Assembly (NCBI GenBank): GCA_032718475.1
Contig: JAUCBJ010002127.1
Coordinates: 1-40,709 of the forward strand
Direction of reading: 5' to 3'
DNA from: Nemertoderma westbladi
Lineage: Eukaryota > Xenacoelomorpha > Nemertodermatida > Nemertodermatidae
DNA length: 40,709 nucleotides
The notes below the pieces were generated by a model. The model did not search any database and was not told where the DNA came from. It saw nothing but the letters and a program-made list of their open reading frames with translations. Position 1 is the first letter of the stretch. Each line of letters begins with the position of its first letter. The translations under genes and the position numbers were made by a program. This document shows positions 1 to 10,299 of this stretch, piece by piece.

Positions 1-176
1 GATTACACTTAAGAATAAAACTGTAACCTGTTATATTGTGTTCAGTTTATTGTTTTGGTTAAAATAACGTGCCACTGTAACCTGCTCCTTTTCCTAAATT
101 GAGAATTTAACATTGAGGCGGGATATTAATTCGCAAGACGGGATTGGCGTCGAGCCCCCCCCCCCCCCCCCCCCCC
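1..176 (-). repeat. Dispersed repeat copy ending in poly-C
   Basis: This stretch is the reverse complement of 9657-9835, with substitutions and small indels. Shared landmarks are CTGTAACCTGCTCC (75-88), the block around TTTATTGTTTTGGTTA, and GCGGGATATTAATTCGC just before the C run. Both copies end in a C/G homopolymer (C22 at 155-176 here). Partial copies sit at 7880-7970 and near 11,510. It is probably a fragment of an interspersed element. No coding potential is seen, and the window edge may cut it. Confidence 0.75.
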
Positions 177-900
177 TGTCTCAAATCTCAAGACATTTTT
201 CCCGCAGTTCTATTAAGATTAAGATCACTGAATTGAAATACAGGCGAATAATTTTAAAAAAGTTGAATACACACAATTAATTGGGTAATATTTTAAAATA
301 ACATACAAAAAGTGTTAGAAGTAAATTTATAATAGGATCAACTGACAACATTTAATGCCTTTTTTCTCACACATAATCGTTGTTGTCCATAAGCCTACGG
401 GAGTTATTCTTCATTGGGGAGGCTGTAACTATATCTCATATCCCCCCCCCATCCCCCAACAAAAAAAAACATTCCCACGTTCAAAAAAATTAACCTCCCC
501 CAACCAAACAATATTCAACATCCATTCCAAAAAATTCCCGGTTCCTCAAACTAAAATTGACGTATGAAATAATTTGTAGAATACAATTTATTACTAGACA
601 GACTAACTAGAATAATAAAATCGCAACACTTTCATAAACGCCAGCATTGCCCAATTCACAAGACTTTTTGTTAATATTGCCAGGATACTTAAATAAATGT
701 AATAAGTTTCATGTAATTTCTCATGTAGCCCTACTGTACGCCGTAGGCCTATGGGTAAGTGACTTCTTTGATTCGCGTTTCGTGTAGCAATATTTTCCTT
801 AAATAAATTAGAAATGTGTTGAATTGTTATTTTTGAATCTCTTTTTCACTATCTCTTTCTCTATATCATTCCCTCATTATATTTTTCGCCTCATTCTCAC
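177..900. other. Intergenic AT-rich sequence
   Basis: I see no gene here. The only open frame (355-567) is short, low-complexity and rich in Pro and Lys because of C and A runs. Nothing resembles a splice signal or an RNA gene. Confidence 0.5.
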
Positions 901-1048
901 TTGTCGGATCCCCCCCCCCCCCCATGATTTGCCCCTTCTTTAGGTCCACTGACGGTGCGGCGACATCCCCCCCCCCCCCCCCGCCGCGTATGCCTATGTT
1001 GCTGTCTACTATAGCAACACGTTCGTGGGGCCTTCGCACGGGACGTAT

Positions 1049-1309
1049 TAAGCAAGCTTATCATAAGGGTACAACTATTACAGCCGTTGCCAAGTCACCA
1101 TCTAGAGGGACACTGGAGAACTGCTAAGTCCCCTACACAAATATTTCAGACTTTTTGACAAACTACATGTGTACCAGATCAGATTTGGTTTAATTTCATT
1201 AAAGATTGACTGAGTAAAGCCTATTGGTCTTCAAAATTTGCTGACAGACAAACCGACTGACAGACAGACAACTGTTGAAACAGCGGTACCCTTACGCTAA
1301 GCTTGCTTA
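1049..1309. mobile_element. Small pearl/HINE-like element
   Basis: A 24-bp inverted repeat (1049-1072 against 1286-1309, 22 of 24 matching) encloses a monomer-like segment at 1096-1124. That segment resembles the satellite monomer of the larger element at 36.1-37.4 kb: both have a TCTAG..GG(A/C).ACTGGAGAACTGC core. A GACA microsatellite lies at about 1243-1270. Subterminal inverted repeats, core monomer and tetranucleotide microsatellite together are the layout of non-autonomous pearl/HINE (Helentron-related) elements of marine invertebrates. The family assignment is inference. No protein is encoded. Confidence 0.45.
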
Positions 1310-1319
1310 CTACTCTCCC

Positions 1320-2455
1320 CACAGAAACACGTTTTAAGGCCAGACCAGAAACGGATTGCTGGGGACAACAGGTTAAACAAAAAGTTAACAACATGTTAAA
1401 GATTTTTTCGTAAAATATTGTTGACAATAATGAGTTATCGTTTAATAAAGCATTGTGAATTATTTTGCTCTTAAAATAAGTGGCGTATTTCTCCAAAATT
1501 ATTACAATAATAATTGTTAATTAAATTATACTAGTTATTAACGAAAAATATAAGTATTAATAGCATCTCAGTTTTCACAGTGTCACCAACTGTATGTTAC
1601 TGAAGACCGTCGTGAAATATTTCATCATCGATGCGACAAATTCATTATTAGTTACAGTAGAACTCTTAGTCCTACTGTACGGAACGTGCGAGTAGAACTT
1701 AGATGAATAATACAGTTGGCAGCGGTACCGAAATGTGATGTTGTGCATCATTAAACGTCGAACAATCATTAAACTGCTGCCTAGTTGTAGTTTACGACGA
1801 GGCCGTGTGATTCATATTACAATGTTACTGAGATCTGTAAACTCCTAAGTAAATGTATCCGAGTGCCGCTTAAGTTGTTAACATTGACTTTAATTCCTTT
1901 ACTTGTATTCACAGAAACGGTAAAGTAAAAGATCCCACTGTAATGATGAAACTTTAATTAATTAGTTGCCATGGTGGCGGTAATTGAAAAGTACAGAAGT
2001 CTCGTCTTGGTATGACGAATGATTTCCCGGAGACCTTCTTGTATTAATACTGTAAAGTAAACCGTGTAAACGTTACTGTAAATATCTGTAAAAAATACTC
2101 AGGTTTATTTAGTTTTGAAAGTTAGGGCAAAAAATTGTATACGTTACGTTTAAATAGTAATTTTTTGTGGTACATGATTATAGCGCTGTAGGTTATACCG
2201 ACAATTTATTCAATACGATAATGGCGCTTGTCCAATCATTTTTCCTTGTTACTATTTTTAAGTTGCTTCTGAGTTTTTCCATTTGTGACTATCGAGTACC
2301 ATATTTAAGCGATTTTGACTTTTAAATAGCTACCCGTTGTATCGCATTCATATTATTTATATTGAATGCATAAATAAACTTACTAAATATATACTAAATA
2401 ATATATAAATATATATAAAATATAAATATATACTAAATATACTTGTAGACTATAC
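1320..2455. other. Intergenic AT-rich sequence
   Basis: I see no gene here. A run of TATA/AATA-rich sequence lies at about 2350-2450, and there are no long open frames on either strand. Confidence 0.5.
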
Positions 2456-2460
2456 AGATG

Positions 2461-2690
2461 TACAAGGTGGACATCCCATGACCTTAGCGCATTTATAAGG
2501 ACACTGGCCTTGAAATGTTAATCTCGTGAATGTCATGGGGGATAGGGAGTTGTGGCGGCGCAATTTTGACGACAAGCCGGCATAGTATTATTAATGCACG
2601 CTGCATCACACAGCAAGCCAATTGTGGATTGCAAAGTGGTTTCACATTTTTTTTGTTAAGCCATCATAGCATCTCAATGACGCAACGCTT
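2461..2690 (+). mobile_element. LINE 3'-end fragment (copy 1)
   Basis: This aligns with the 3' part of the LINE at 3697-3950. Both contain the block GGGATAGGGAGTTGTG, then ..AATGCACGCTGCAT.., then CCAATTGTGG, then CATAGCATCTCAATG. The copy is 5'-truncated and lacks the reverse-transcriptase segment. Its (TAG)n tail is not preserved. It has no coding function. Confidence 0.7.
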
Positions 2691-2989
2691 ATCTATATTG
2701 CTCTATAGTGTTTAATTTTTATATATATACAACAAGCCCCCTGTTAGTCAGTATGTCGCGTGCGGCCTTTAATGATTATTGATAAATTTAACGTATTGTT
2801 GTATGGATCACCACCACAGCAATGTCGTTACATATTTTCTCATCTTCTGATCAAAACCCAACTTTCTTTACTAGATTTCACAGAACCATTTGAAGTGTTA
2901 TGGGGAGTCCTTCAGTGAGACTGAGACACACTTGCGCCATTCTTGTTCATAATTGTGGTTGACTATGTTCTGTCGATATAGATCATTAT

Positions 2990-3964
2990 AATGATGATGG
3001 GGTGATGATAACTACACATACTGGCTCCAGAAGTCGAGGAAATCCTGCCAAGTACCTAACTGATCTAGACTTTACTGATGACTTAGGAGTACTCTCAGAA
3101 TCACTAGAGGGAGCCCAACGGCTCCTCAGCTTATTAGAACCGGCTGCTTCTAGTGTTTGGTATTTTGTTAACTCCAAAAAGACCAAAATTTTGACAGTTA
3201 ACTTAGAAAGTCCTCAGCAAATCTCTGATCGGATGAGCATAAGCTCAAATGATGGTATGCTTGAGCATGTGGACGACTTCTGTTACCTGGGATCATGGAT
3301 CCGGAAGTCAGGTGAGGACCTTCGAATACGTAAGGGAAAGGCATTCCAGGCTTTCCAGGATTTGGAAGTCACATAGAATTAATCGTAAACTTAAGGTCCG
3401 ATTATTTAGAGCAGCAGTAGTTCCAGTACTCCTCTATGGGAGTCCATGCTGGGCTCTAACTGCTGAGGACACCAAATCTCTGGATGGCACATTCACAAGA
3501 ATACTACGCCGGGTTCACTGTGTCAAGTACAATGCAGACATCTCCATCCAGACACTAATATAACATTGGAGGTGTCTCATTGGTTCCCCCAAGCTTGACA
3601 CTAGTACAAAGCTGCCTCGCTTTGCAGGACATTGTTTTTGCCGTGAGGACCAGCTTCTGCACAATCTAGTCCTTTGACAGTCCCATGGAGAAAATAATCA
3701 TGGTGGACAGCCTATGACTTTCGTGAGACGAAACCTAAAGGAGACTGGCCTTGAAGGTGCGGATAATCTCGCGAAAGTCATGAGGGATAGGGAGTTGTGT
3801 TGGTGAAACTTTGTTCATAAGCCGTCATCATAGCATTCTTAATGCACGCTGCATTGGGCCTGCCAATTGTGGTTTGCATGGGTGACAAAATATTTTTGTC
3901 AAGCCAGCATAGCATCTCAATGGGCAGTTTCAATGCAGCAGGCCGATTATAGTAGTAGTAGTGT
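2990..3964 (+). pseudogene. LINE reverse-transcriptase fragment (copy 2)
   Basis: This is the C-terminal part of a non-LTR retrotransposon polyprotein. The first frame (3002-3376) carries a catalytic FTDD box (usual YADD/FADD) in LDFTDDLGVLS, then ..NSKKTK.. and DDFCYLGSWI, which are typical of LINE reverse transcriptases. The reading then moves to another frame (3249-3563) near 3345-3355, with RIWKSH, LFRAAVVPVLLYG and ILRRVHCVKYN. A stop follows at 3561-3563. The 3' UTR-like region ends in GGCCGATTATAGTAGTAGTAG, giving a (TAG)n tail. It is a dead, 5'-truncated copy. The exact left end is not resolved. Confidence 0.8.
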
Positions 3965-3969
3965 TGATT

Positions 3970-5304
3970 CGCCAGACACCCGCGACGACAACGTGGTCAC
4001 GGCTGATCACATCAGACTTCTCCAATGTATTCCAATAGTAATGTATTTCCTAAATATGTTCGGAATGTTGAAAGGTTTTTTGTGTTGTTAAGGTACAGTA
4101 TACCGGTATAGAAAACAATTTAAAAAAAATTATTTTTTTTATATATATAAACCTTTACATTTAGGATTTTCAAACAGAATAAAAAAAACTTCAGATATCT
4201 AGCTCTCATACTAAAACTAAACGCTGTCGGCTGGACAGGATATTGGGCGGGTACTAAAATCCAAGAAAGGGAATACGTGACATACTTTATATGCGACCAC
4301 TTATTTAGTATAAATAATGAAACGATTGACCTGTACATCAAGTATTATAAATTGATTTTCATATGCGTAAAAGTAACCTATCCCTTGATTGATTGCAACT
4401 TCAGTAAGACAAGGAATATACAAAAAATTATGTACGGCTCAATTTCGGTGATATACCTTTTTGAATGTGTGGTTACTTTATAGGACTTAGAGGAAAAGTT
4501 AAGTACTTTTTTAAACAACGAAAAAAGTTTACATCAAAAATGAAATTTACAAATTTAGATTGATTATTCCAAATGGATTCCAACTGGATTAATTTAAATT
4601 AATTTCAGTGGGAATCAGCCAAGAAAGTGTTTACATAAAAAAAGGTCTGTAAGAACAAAAGTCAGTCTAATTTTGATATTGAATGTTTGAAAAACACATA
4701 ATCGCGTTTGGTGAAATTTATGTAAACACCCTTTTCTACTCACCTTAAAGATTCCCGAGGCGACGATATCGAGTGACACAAATCTGTACCGGTACTCGGC
4801 AGCTAAACTGTGGCGCCCTCGTATATGTGTATATAGGAAAAGAGATGATAATTAGGTTATATTATTGCAGATCGAATTATATTAATAAACACAATACAAA
4901 CTGGGCTGATCCTATCAACCAATCGTGAACAACATGTAACGTAATAACAGGTGAGCCAAACTAACATCTCGACATGCCAAAGTCCGAGCGTCACTGTACA
5001 CGTATACCTACAGAATTCGCCGTTACGTACTGTTCCAAGAGATAACAGCCAATCGTATGTCACCACGTTTGCCTAAGTTGAATATCGAAGATATAACTTG
5101 TCTCTTAATCAACGTACCAAACGCATGCCAGGTCGTGTGATACGGTGACGAGATATAGAAACAGCTGGAGTAAATACGAGTAAGAGAAACAACCAACGAC
5201 GGAAAGAAGGACAACATCTAATCCAAAATCAAATTCGCCAGTCATAAAAGCGAAAAGTTTAAGTTTAACAACAAAAAAAGTTTCGCGCATACATGTAAGT
5301 CTGT
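3970..5304. other. Intergenic; 3' flank of the AKAP8-like gene
   Basis: I see no gene here. The open frames are short and AT-driven. The part next to 5305 probably includes the 3' UTR of the minus-strand zinc-finger gene, but I find no clear AATAAA on that strand close to the stop codon. Confidence 0.45.
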
Positions 5305-6522
5305 CTAACTATCTGCGGCTTCATCTTTAGCTACAACTGCGTCGGCTTTTACTTCGGCGATATCCTCGACGTCACCTGCTTCCACACCGTTAACGTCCTC
5401 TTCAATCTCCTCGTCGACAACTACCATCTCTTCGGCGGTGTCATCCTTCTTCTTACCATCACGATCTTTCGTGGATTTGGAATATGAACCGCTCCGGGAG
5501 CGTTTGCGCCGGGGTTTCTCTTCGACAAGACCCAAAAAGCGATCCAAATGATCCTTCATGCGACGCTGATCGGGGTTCAGCACTGTAACCTCCATCATAC
5601 GCGAGCGGTACCGGTTGAAATGGCCGCGGGTTCGCAGATGGAGAGCGCGTTCGTCGTCGGATCTCAACCACGCGTCGCAAGCTGCGCAGTAGTGCGCTGC
5701 GATCGGCTCAACGAGCGACTCACCGATATCGGTCGAGGAGGTCGAGGTTAAACTGCGCCAGTGCTCGTACTCTTTTTCGCGTCCGTACTTACGGACCATC
5801 TCGCGCCGCTCGCGGAAAAATGAATCCTGCATCTGGAACAATTCGCGATCCGGATCGGGGGATTTCTCACGTTTAGGCTCCTCGACGACAGTTTCCACGA
5901 CGGGTTCCTTTGTTTCCGTTTTATCAGAAGCTTCCTCAGTTTTTTCCTTTTGACTTTCACCATCTCCATCAGTTTTAGTTTCCATAGGTTCGTCACCTTC
6001 CTGTTTATCCTCATCAACAGTCTCTTTATCTTCTTCACCTTCAATTTTCTCCCCATTCACCACTTTCGCACCTTCCTCCTTCTCTTTCTTAGCTTTCTCA
6101 GCAGCTTCCTTCTCCTCTTTTTCTTTGGCCTCACGTTCTTCCCGCCTCTTTATCCTCTCCTCTTCCTCTTTCTTACGTTTCTCGATTCGCTCATTCTCTC
6201 TCTCGAGCTGCTTTTTATCCCGCTCCTCGTGATTATCTTCCTCCCCGCTGAAATCTGACCACTCCGAGCATTCCTTATATGATTCCTTAAGCGATTTATC
6301 AAGGTCTTCCTTCTTCGATGTTTCAATCACCTTTTTCTCATCATCATCTTTTCCTTCAGAAAGTTCTGTAATCAAAGCTTCAACCTTAGTCTTATGGGTT
6401 TCATCATCCTTATGTTTCTCGACATGGACTTTTCTCTCAACAAGATCGTCGCAAATCTCGCACCACCATTTATCCTTCGTGCTTTTCCGTTCGTCCTTTT
6501 TGGCCTTGCGTTCCTGCTTTGC
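5305..6522 (-). CDS. AKAP8/ZNF326-like zinc-finger protein, exon 2 (C-terminal)
   Basis: This exon follows an acceptor AG at 6524-6523 and opens in phase 0 with GCA, continuing exon 1 without a break. It encodes residues 239-643. Seen in order: a C2H2-like finger with C259, C262, H275 and H281; a long Glu/Lys-rich charged stretch; the family-typical finger with C517, C520, H533 and H539 in an AAHYCAACD context, followed by an MME..LNPDQRRMKDHLDRFLG segment; a basic cluster KPRRKRSR (likely NLS); and an acidic tail to the stop at 5305-5307. The AAHCAACD-type finger plus downstream ER(Y/F)L segment and acidic tail mark the AKAP95 zinc-finger family (AKAP8, AKAP8L, ZNF326). Those are nuclear RNA/chromatin-associated proteins linked to chromosome condensation and splicing. 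Which of the three it matches best is not settled. Confidence 0.82.
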   Translation of the reverse strand, partial: AKQERKAKKDERKSTKDKWWCEICDDLVERKVHVEKHKDDETHKTKVEALITELSEGKDDDEKKVIETSKKEDLDKSLKESYKECSEWSDFSGEEDNHEERDKKQLERENERIEKRKKEEEERIKRREEREAKEKEEKEAAEKAKKEKEEGAKVVNGEKIEGEEDKETVDEDKQEGDEPMETKTDGDGESQKEKTEEASDKTETKEPVVETVVEEPKREKSPDPDRELFQMQDSFFRERREMVRKYGREKEYEHWRSLTSTSSTDIGESLVEPIAAHYCAACDAWLRSDDERALHLRTRGHFNRYRSRMMEVTVLNPDQRRMKDHLDRFLGLVEEKPRRKRSRSGSYSKSTKDRDGKKKDDTAEEMVVVDEEIEEDVNGVEAGDVEDIAEVKADAVVAKDEAADS

Positions 6523-6865
6523 CTAAATTTTGAATAGATGTTGAAAATTGATGTTTCCAAACTTATTTCGCGCCGAGGGGGCCGCAGGCTGCCTCTCACA
6601 AACTGACTCGCTTACTTCCTTACCTTAACATAGAGTTTAGACTAAACAGAAAATATGACCCTCTTTTATACTTTACCTGAATGGAAATCTATGTACGAAC
6701 TGACTTTATGATTAAAACTCATCAGAAAGCACAAAAATACACTCAAAATGAACGACACGATACGAAACTAACTAAGATGTGATACACACAGTACTGGGTA
6801 CTGTACTACTACTCATGTACTAAAACACAGTAGTCGCTACGCTACATGTACTAAGTGGAACTAAC
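6523..6865 (-). other. Intron 1 of the AKAP8-like gene
   Basis: This is a 343-bp GT-AG intron on the minus strand. The donor is GAAG|GTTAGT (GT at 6865-6864) and the acceptor is ATTTAG|GCA (AG at 6524-6523). It is phase 0, so the two coding frames join after Lys238. The interval has no coding potential. Confidence 0.8.
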
Positions 6866-7580
6866 CTTCAACCAATCTTCCTGAGCCTTTAATGTAGCGT
6901 TATAATTTTCTTCAACTTTGTCGGTCATTTTCTTGAAATTCTCCGGTTGGAGCCTATATATCTCCTTAACATCACCCATTGCCGATTCATGCCGCCTTTG
7001 TAGATAGTGCCAATCAAAAAGATCTTTGTAAGCACAGGTGAAGGTGCACACTGGGCAATCGAAAACGGGCTTTGGGATTCGCTTCTTGTGTCGCGTGTCC
7101 CGATGGTCCCTGGATGCGTGATGGGGGGATCGGGATCGGCGATATCTACTCCCACCATCCGTGCGGGGGCGTTTTGGAGACCGTCGGTCTCCACCACGTC
7201 GGTTGTCGGAACGCCGTCTGTCGTACCTTTCTGGAGAGCGACCTCCTCTGCGGTTGCTGTCATAATCTACTGAATAATAGTCGCCCCATTTGTTCGGGCT
7301 TCGTTGCCTGCCATAACCACCGCCGCCTCCATAACTTCCACCATACATTGCGCTACCACCTCCAAGACCTGCAGCACGATAAGGGTTATTAGCCATTGTA
7401 TAAGGCGAGGTTAATCCACTAGTGTTTCCTCCGTACGACGATTGGGATTGAAGACTACGGTTGCTGAGTAATCCTGCTGTTCTGTAGGGTGAGGCTCCTT
7501 GCAAGTTCATATAATTTGGTTGACCACCAAGATAACTACCGGTACCACCAACTGATGCACCCAAACCAGTTCTATTCATG
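6866..7580 (-). CDS. AKAP8/ZNF326-like zinc-finger protein, exon 1 (N-terminal)
   Basis: This exon encodes residues 1-238 from ATG at 7579-7577. The start is preferred because a pyrimidine tract ending CTGAG (acceptor AG at 7582-7581) lies just before it, suggesting a 5' UTR intron. The frame upstream of that has no ATG. The N-terminus is Gly/Tyr/Ser-rich low-complexity sequence (residues 1-100), as in AKAP8 and ZNF326. An Arg/Ser/Asp-rich segment (107-168) follows, then the first finger with C175, C178, H191 and H197 in FDCPVC..H.....H. The disordered GY-rich and RS-rich parts suggest a nuclear RNP or condensate role, by analogy. The exon ends at a good donor (GAAG|GTTAGT). Confidence 0.8.
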
Positions 7581-7619
7581 CTCAGAAAAAAACTAATGAG
7601 GTAAACTCTATAATTTCTC

Positions 7620-9050
7620 AATACTGCTGTAATCAGGTAGTGGCAGTAGGATGATGGGGATTAGGATTAAGGCTGTAAATAAAATATAGGTAACAGAAGA
7701 GACTCGATGGTGGCACAGGGCACGACCACGGGCTCTTCAGAGTTTAGATCGTGGCTTTTCCAGTTACCGTAACTTTATTTTATTCTCTTTTGTAAAATCG
7801 ATATCTGGGATTAACGTGTTTGGGGGCGACTGGGGGCCTCCACCCACATAATATAGGCAACACACGTCATAAACCAATGGGAGAAAGGAGCAGATTACAG
7901 AGGCAGGCTTTTCTAACCAAAACAATAAACGCCAATTTACCATGAGGGAAAGGAGCAGGTTACAGAAGCGTACTATACTGTACAGTACATGTCAGCCTGT
8001 ACTATTACGTATGAACTGCATGTACTGTTACTGCAGTACTGTAGTTCTACTGTAGGCAGGCAGGGAGGCCCTGAAACACGTTAGTCCTCGATAGTCGATA
8101 CCTACCTAAAAGGCCTAATATAATTGTAGCTGTTACTCGTACGTCTTACCGGTACTACCGGCAGACCGGTAGTATTACTGTTAAACCAATCACATTATTA
8201 TCTTATTATTACTGCCTGACTGCTGTACTGGTACCGGAACCTGTGTTCTGTTTACCAATAGCCTACCACTTACTGATTTAACACCGAGTCAATGAGAATG
8301 GCTGAATGAGTGAATGGAATATTGTTAACTCGAACAACTTGAAACTCGACTTAAGGTCACTAATTAGTAATTAATATTATTCCAGATCCTGAATTAATTT
8401 CTACTCAACAGTCTGCCAGTAGCAACTAGTAACTTTCTCTGACCACAGACAGACACACACAGCGACAGGACAGACTGACAGACAGAGACAGAACCAATCA
8501 CTTTAATTAGGTCTACCGGCAGACCGGTACCGCTATAACAGTATAAATAATGGCTGAATGGTGAATGGGATTCATTAAGGTACGGTAACAGGAAAATCCA
8601 CAATCTACAGCATCTTGCAGTCTTGTATGCATGTAAGCATCATGCAGTCATGTAATTACGTCAGTCAGTCAGTACGTGTCAAGCTGTCGAGTAGTGTTGA
8701 TAACTGTAACTGTAATTATACTGTAACTGAATGATTTTGATAATTTTTTGATACTGTACTGCTGTAACTATAACTGTTACTGCGAATTTTGAATACTGTC
8801 AGACTGTAACTGTAATTAGGAATTTTGAATACCGGCTGACCGCTACTGCTGTACTGTAACTGAAACTACTAAAAATCTATTCAGTTCTCAACCACACAAT
8901 GAACACGAATGAGCATTTGAAACAGTATTGTACTAGTTTATTATATTAATAACAATCAGCACAGCATGATCAGATGATATATTCAATGAGGAATTCATGA
9001 ATTTGTCCAGTGCGATTTTCCTTATAAATCCGTATTTTCCGTATAAATCC
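7620..9050. other. Intergenic, repeat-rich upstream region
   Basis: This is upstream of the minus-strand zinc-finger gene, so it may hold its promoter and a non-coding first exon, but I cannot place them. It contains two copies of GGAGCAG(A/G)TTACAG (7887-7900 and 7952-7965). A GACA/CACA-rich microsatellite lies at about 8446-8495. From 8600 to 8870 there is a long run of ACTGTA-type words. No open frame is convincing. Confidence 0.5.
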
Positions 9051-9055
9051 TTAAA

Positions 9056-9091
9056 GAGTTCCCTAAAGGCACTTTGGCATTCTGGCATTTA
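9056..9091 (-). repeat. GAATGCCAAAGTGC family, lone copy
   Basis: Read on the minus strand, it gives AAATGCCAGAATGCCAAAG followed by TGCCTTTAGGGAACTCT. This matches the start of the inverted repeat at 10,143 almost base for base. It is likely one arm of a small palindromic transposon. Confidence 0.6.
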
Positions 9092-9656
9092 ATTGTAAAT
9101 TATTATTAGTGATAATATTACTGTACTACATTATACAGTACGCCTAAGTGTCCGAGTGTGCATAGCATAGTAAGTACGATTAAATTAAATTAAAGCATAC
9201 TACCTATAGTATTAGCTTGATTGAACATGCTTAAATATGAAATGAATTACACCGCGCAATTGTAGGTCATACCTATTAATGTAAATCTTTTATAAAAAAA
9301 ATTTCATAAAACGTTCCAGATTATAATATGGAACTGTCAATACGGTAGGCCTATTACATTTGTATTACTGTATTATATACAATAATAATGTCGTTCCATT
9401 CATTTAAATTATGTTTATTCCTTTATTATTACGTCACGTGAACGTGAAGTAAACAAAACTGCACCCTAACACCACGTATGAGTAATCTCAATGAAATGAA
9501 ATGTAATATAGGTAGATTTTGAGAGTCAGGATCAGGGAAGTGAAACGGAAAGGCAGGCTAGCTAATTAGCAGAGCTGGTAGACGCTAGTGCTATCCACCG
9601 TATTCCGCATGATGTGGGGGAGGCACTAATCAGACACAGACTCAGTCAATGAGACA

Positions 9657-9835
9657 GGGGGGGGGGGGGGGGGGAACTGAACGCAAATCCCATCTTGGCG
9701 AATTAATATCCCGCATCAATGTTAAATTCTCAATTTAGGTAAAGGAGCAGGTTACAGTGGCATGTTATTCTAACCAAAACAATAAATTAAACACAATACA
9801 GCAATAGAACAGGTTACAGTTTTATTTGTGAGAGT
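9657..9835 (+). repeat. Dispersed repeat, G18-led copy
   Basis: This is the inverted counterpart of 1-176. It opens with G18 (9657-9674), then GCGAATTAATATCCCGC, GGAGCAGGTTACAG (9744-9757), TCTAACCAAAACAATAAA and a second AACAGGTTACAG. Similarity extends over about 170 bp. No protein is encoded. Confidence 0.75.
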
Positions 9836-10142
9836 AATCAGCTGTTATTTGCGTCGAATTTCCCCTGGCTGCCTGGAGAGGGATTAATTATTGCGTCGAA
9901 AGTCCAAAGTCCCCCCTATCCACTATCTGCAGTCAATGCTGCGAATGAATATTAATACTATGTTAAACTACAATAACTAAGTAATACTTTCTGACTTATC
10001 AATTAAATATTATTGTATGTTATGGAGTAGGTACATTACTGCATTAGGTCCTACACACTTTACACTTATACAGTAAAGTGTTCTTAAAAAAGGATAAAGT
10101 TCATTAGGCCTACCCGGATCTCAGCGAATAATGAATTTCAAC

Positions 10143-10299
10143 GAAATGCCAGAATGCCAAAGTGCTTTGGCTGTTTGGGGAACTGTTAGCTGGTTAGAAT
10201 CATTCTACAGTTCCCCAAAAGCACTCTGGCATTTACGCTGGTTGCAATTATTTAGGTAGGCCTACCTGGAAAATGCCAAAGTGCCTTTTGGGAACTATT
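10143..10299. repeat. Palindromic (MITE-like) repeat cluster
   Basis: The arm at 10,143-10,188 (AAATGCCAGAATGCCAAAG...GGGGAACTG) is repeated in reverse at 10,209-10,234. A third partial copy lies at 10,271-10,299, and a fourth, inverted, at 9056-9091. The 10,143-10,234 pair can form a hairpin with a loop of about 20 bases. It is probably a small non-autonomous DNA element. No target-site duplication was identified. Confidence 0.6.

Noticed and set aside
5950-6258. Phe/Leu-rich frame that looks like membrane segments
   Set aside because: It is antisense to the Lys/Glu-rich stretch of the AKAP8-like exon, where AAG/GAG codons read as CTT/CTC in reverse.
6372-6599. 75-codon minus-strand frame next to exon 2 of the zinc-finger gene
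   Set aside because: It is a shifted reading of the true exon. The correct frame gives the C2H2 group and joins exon 1 in phase 0.
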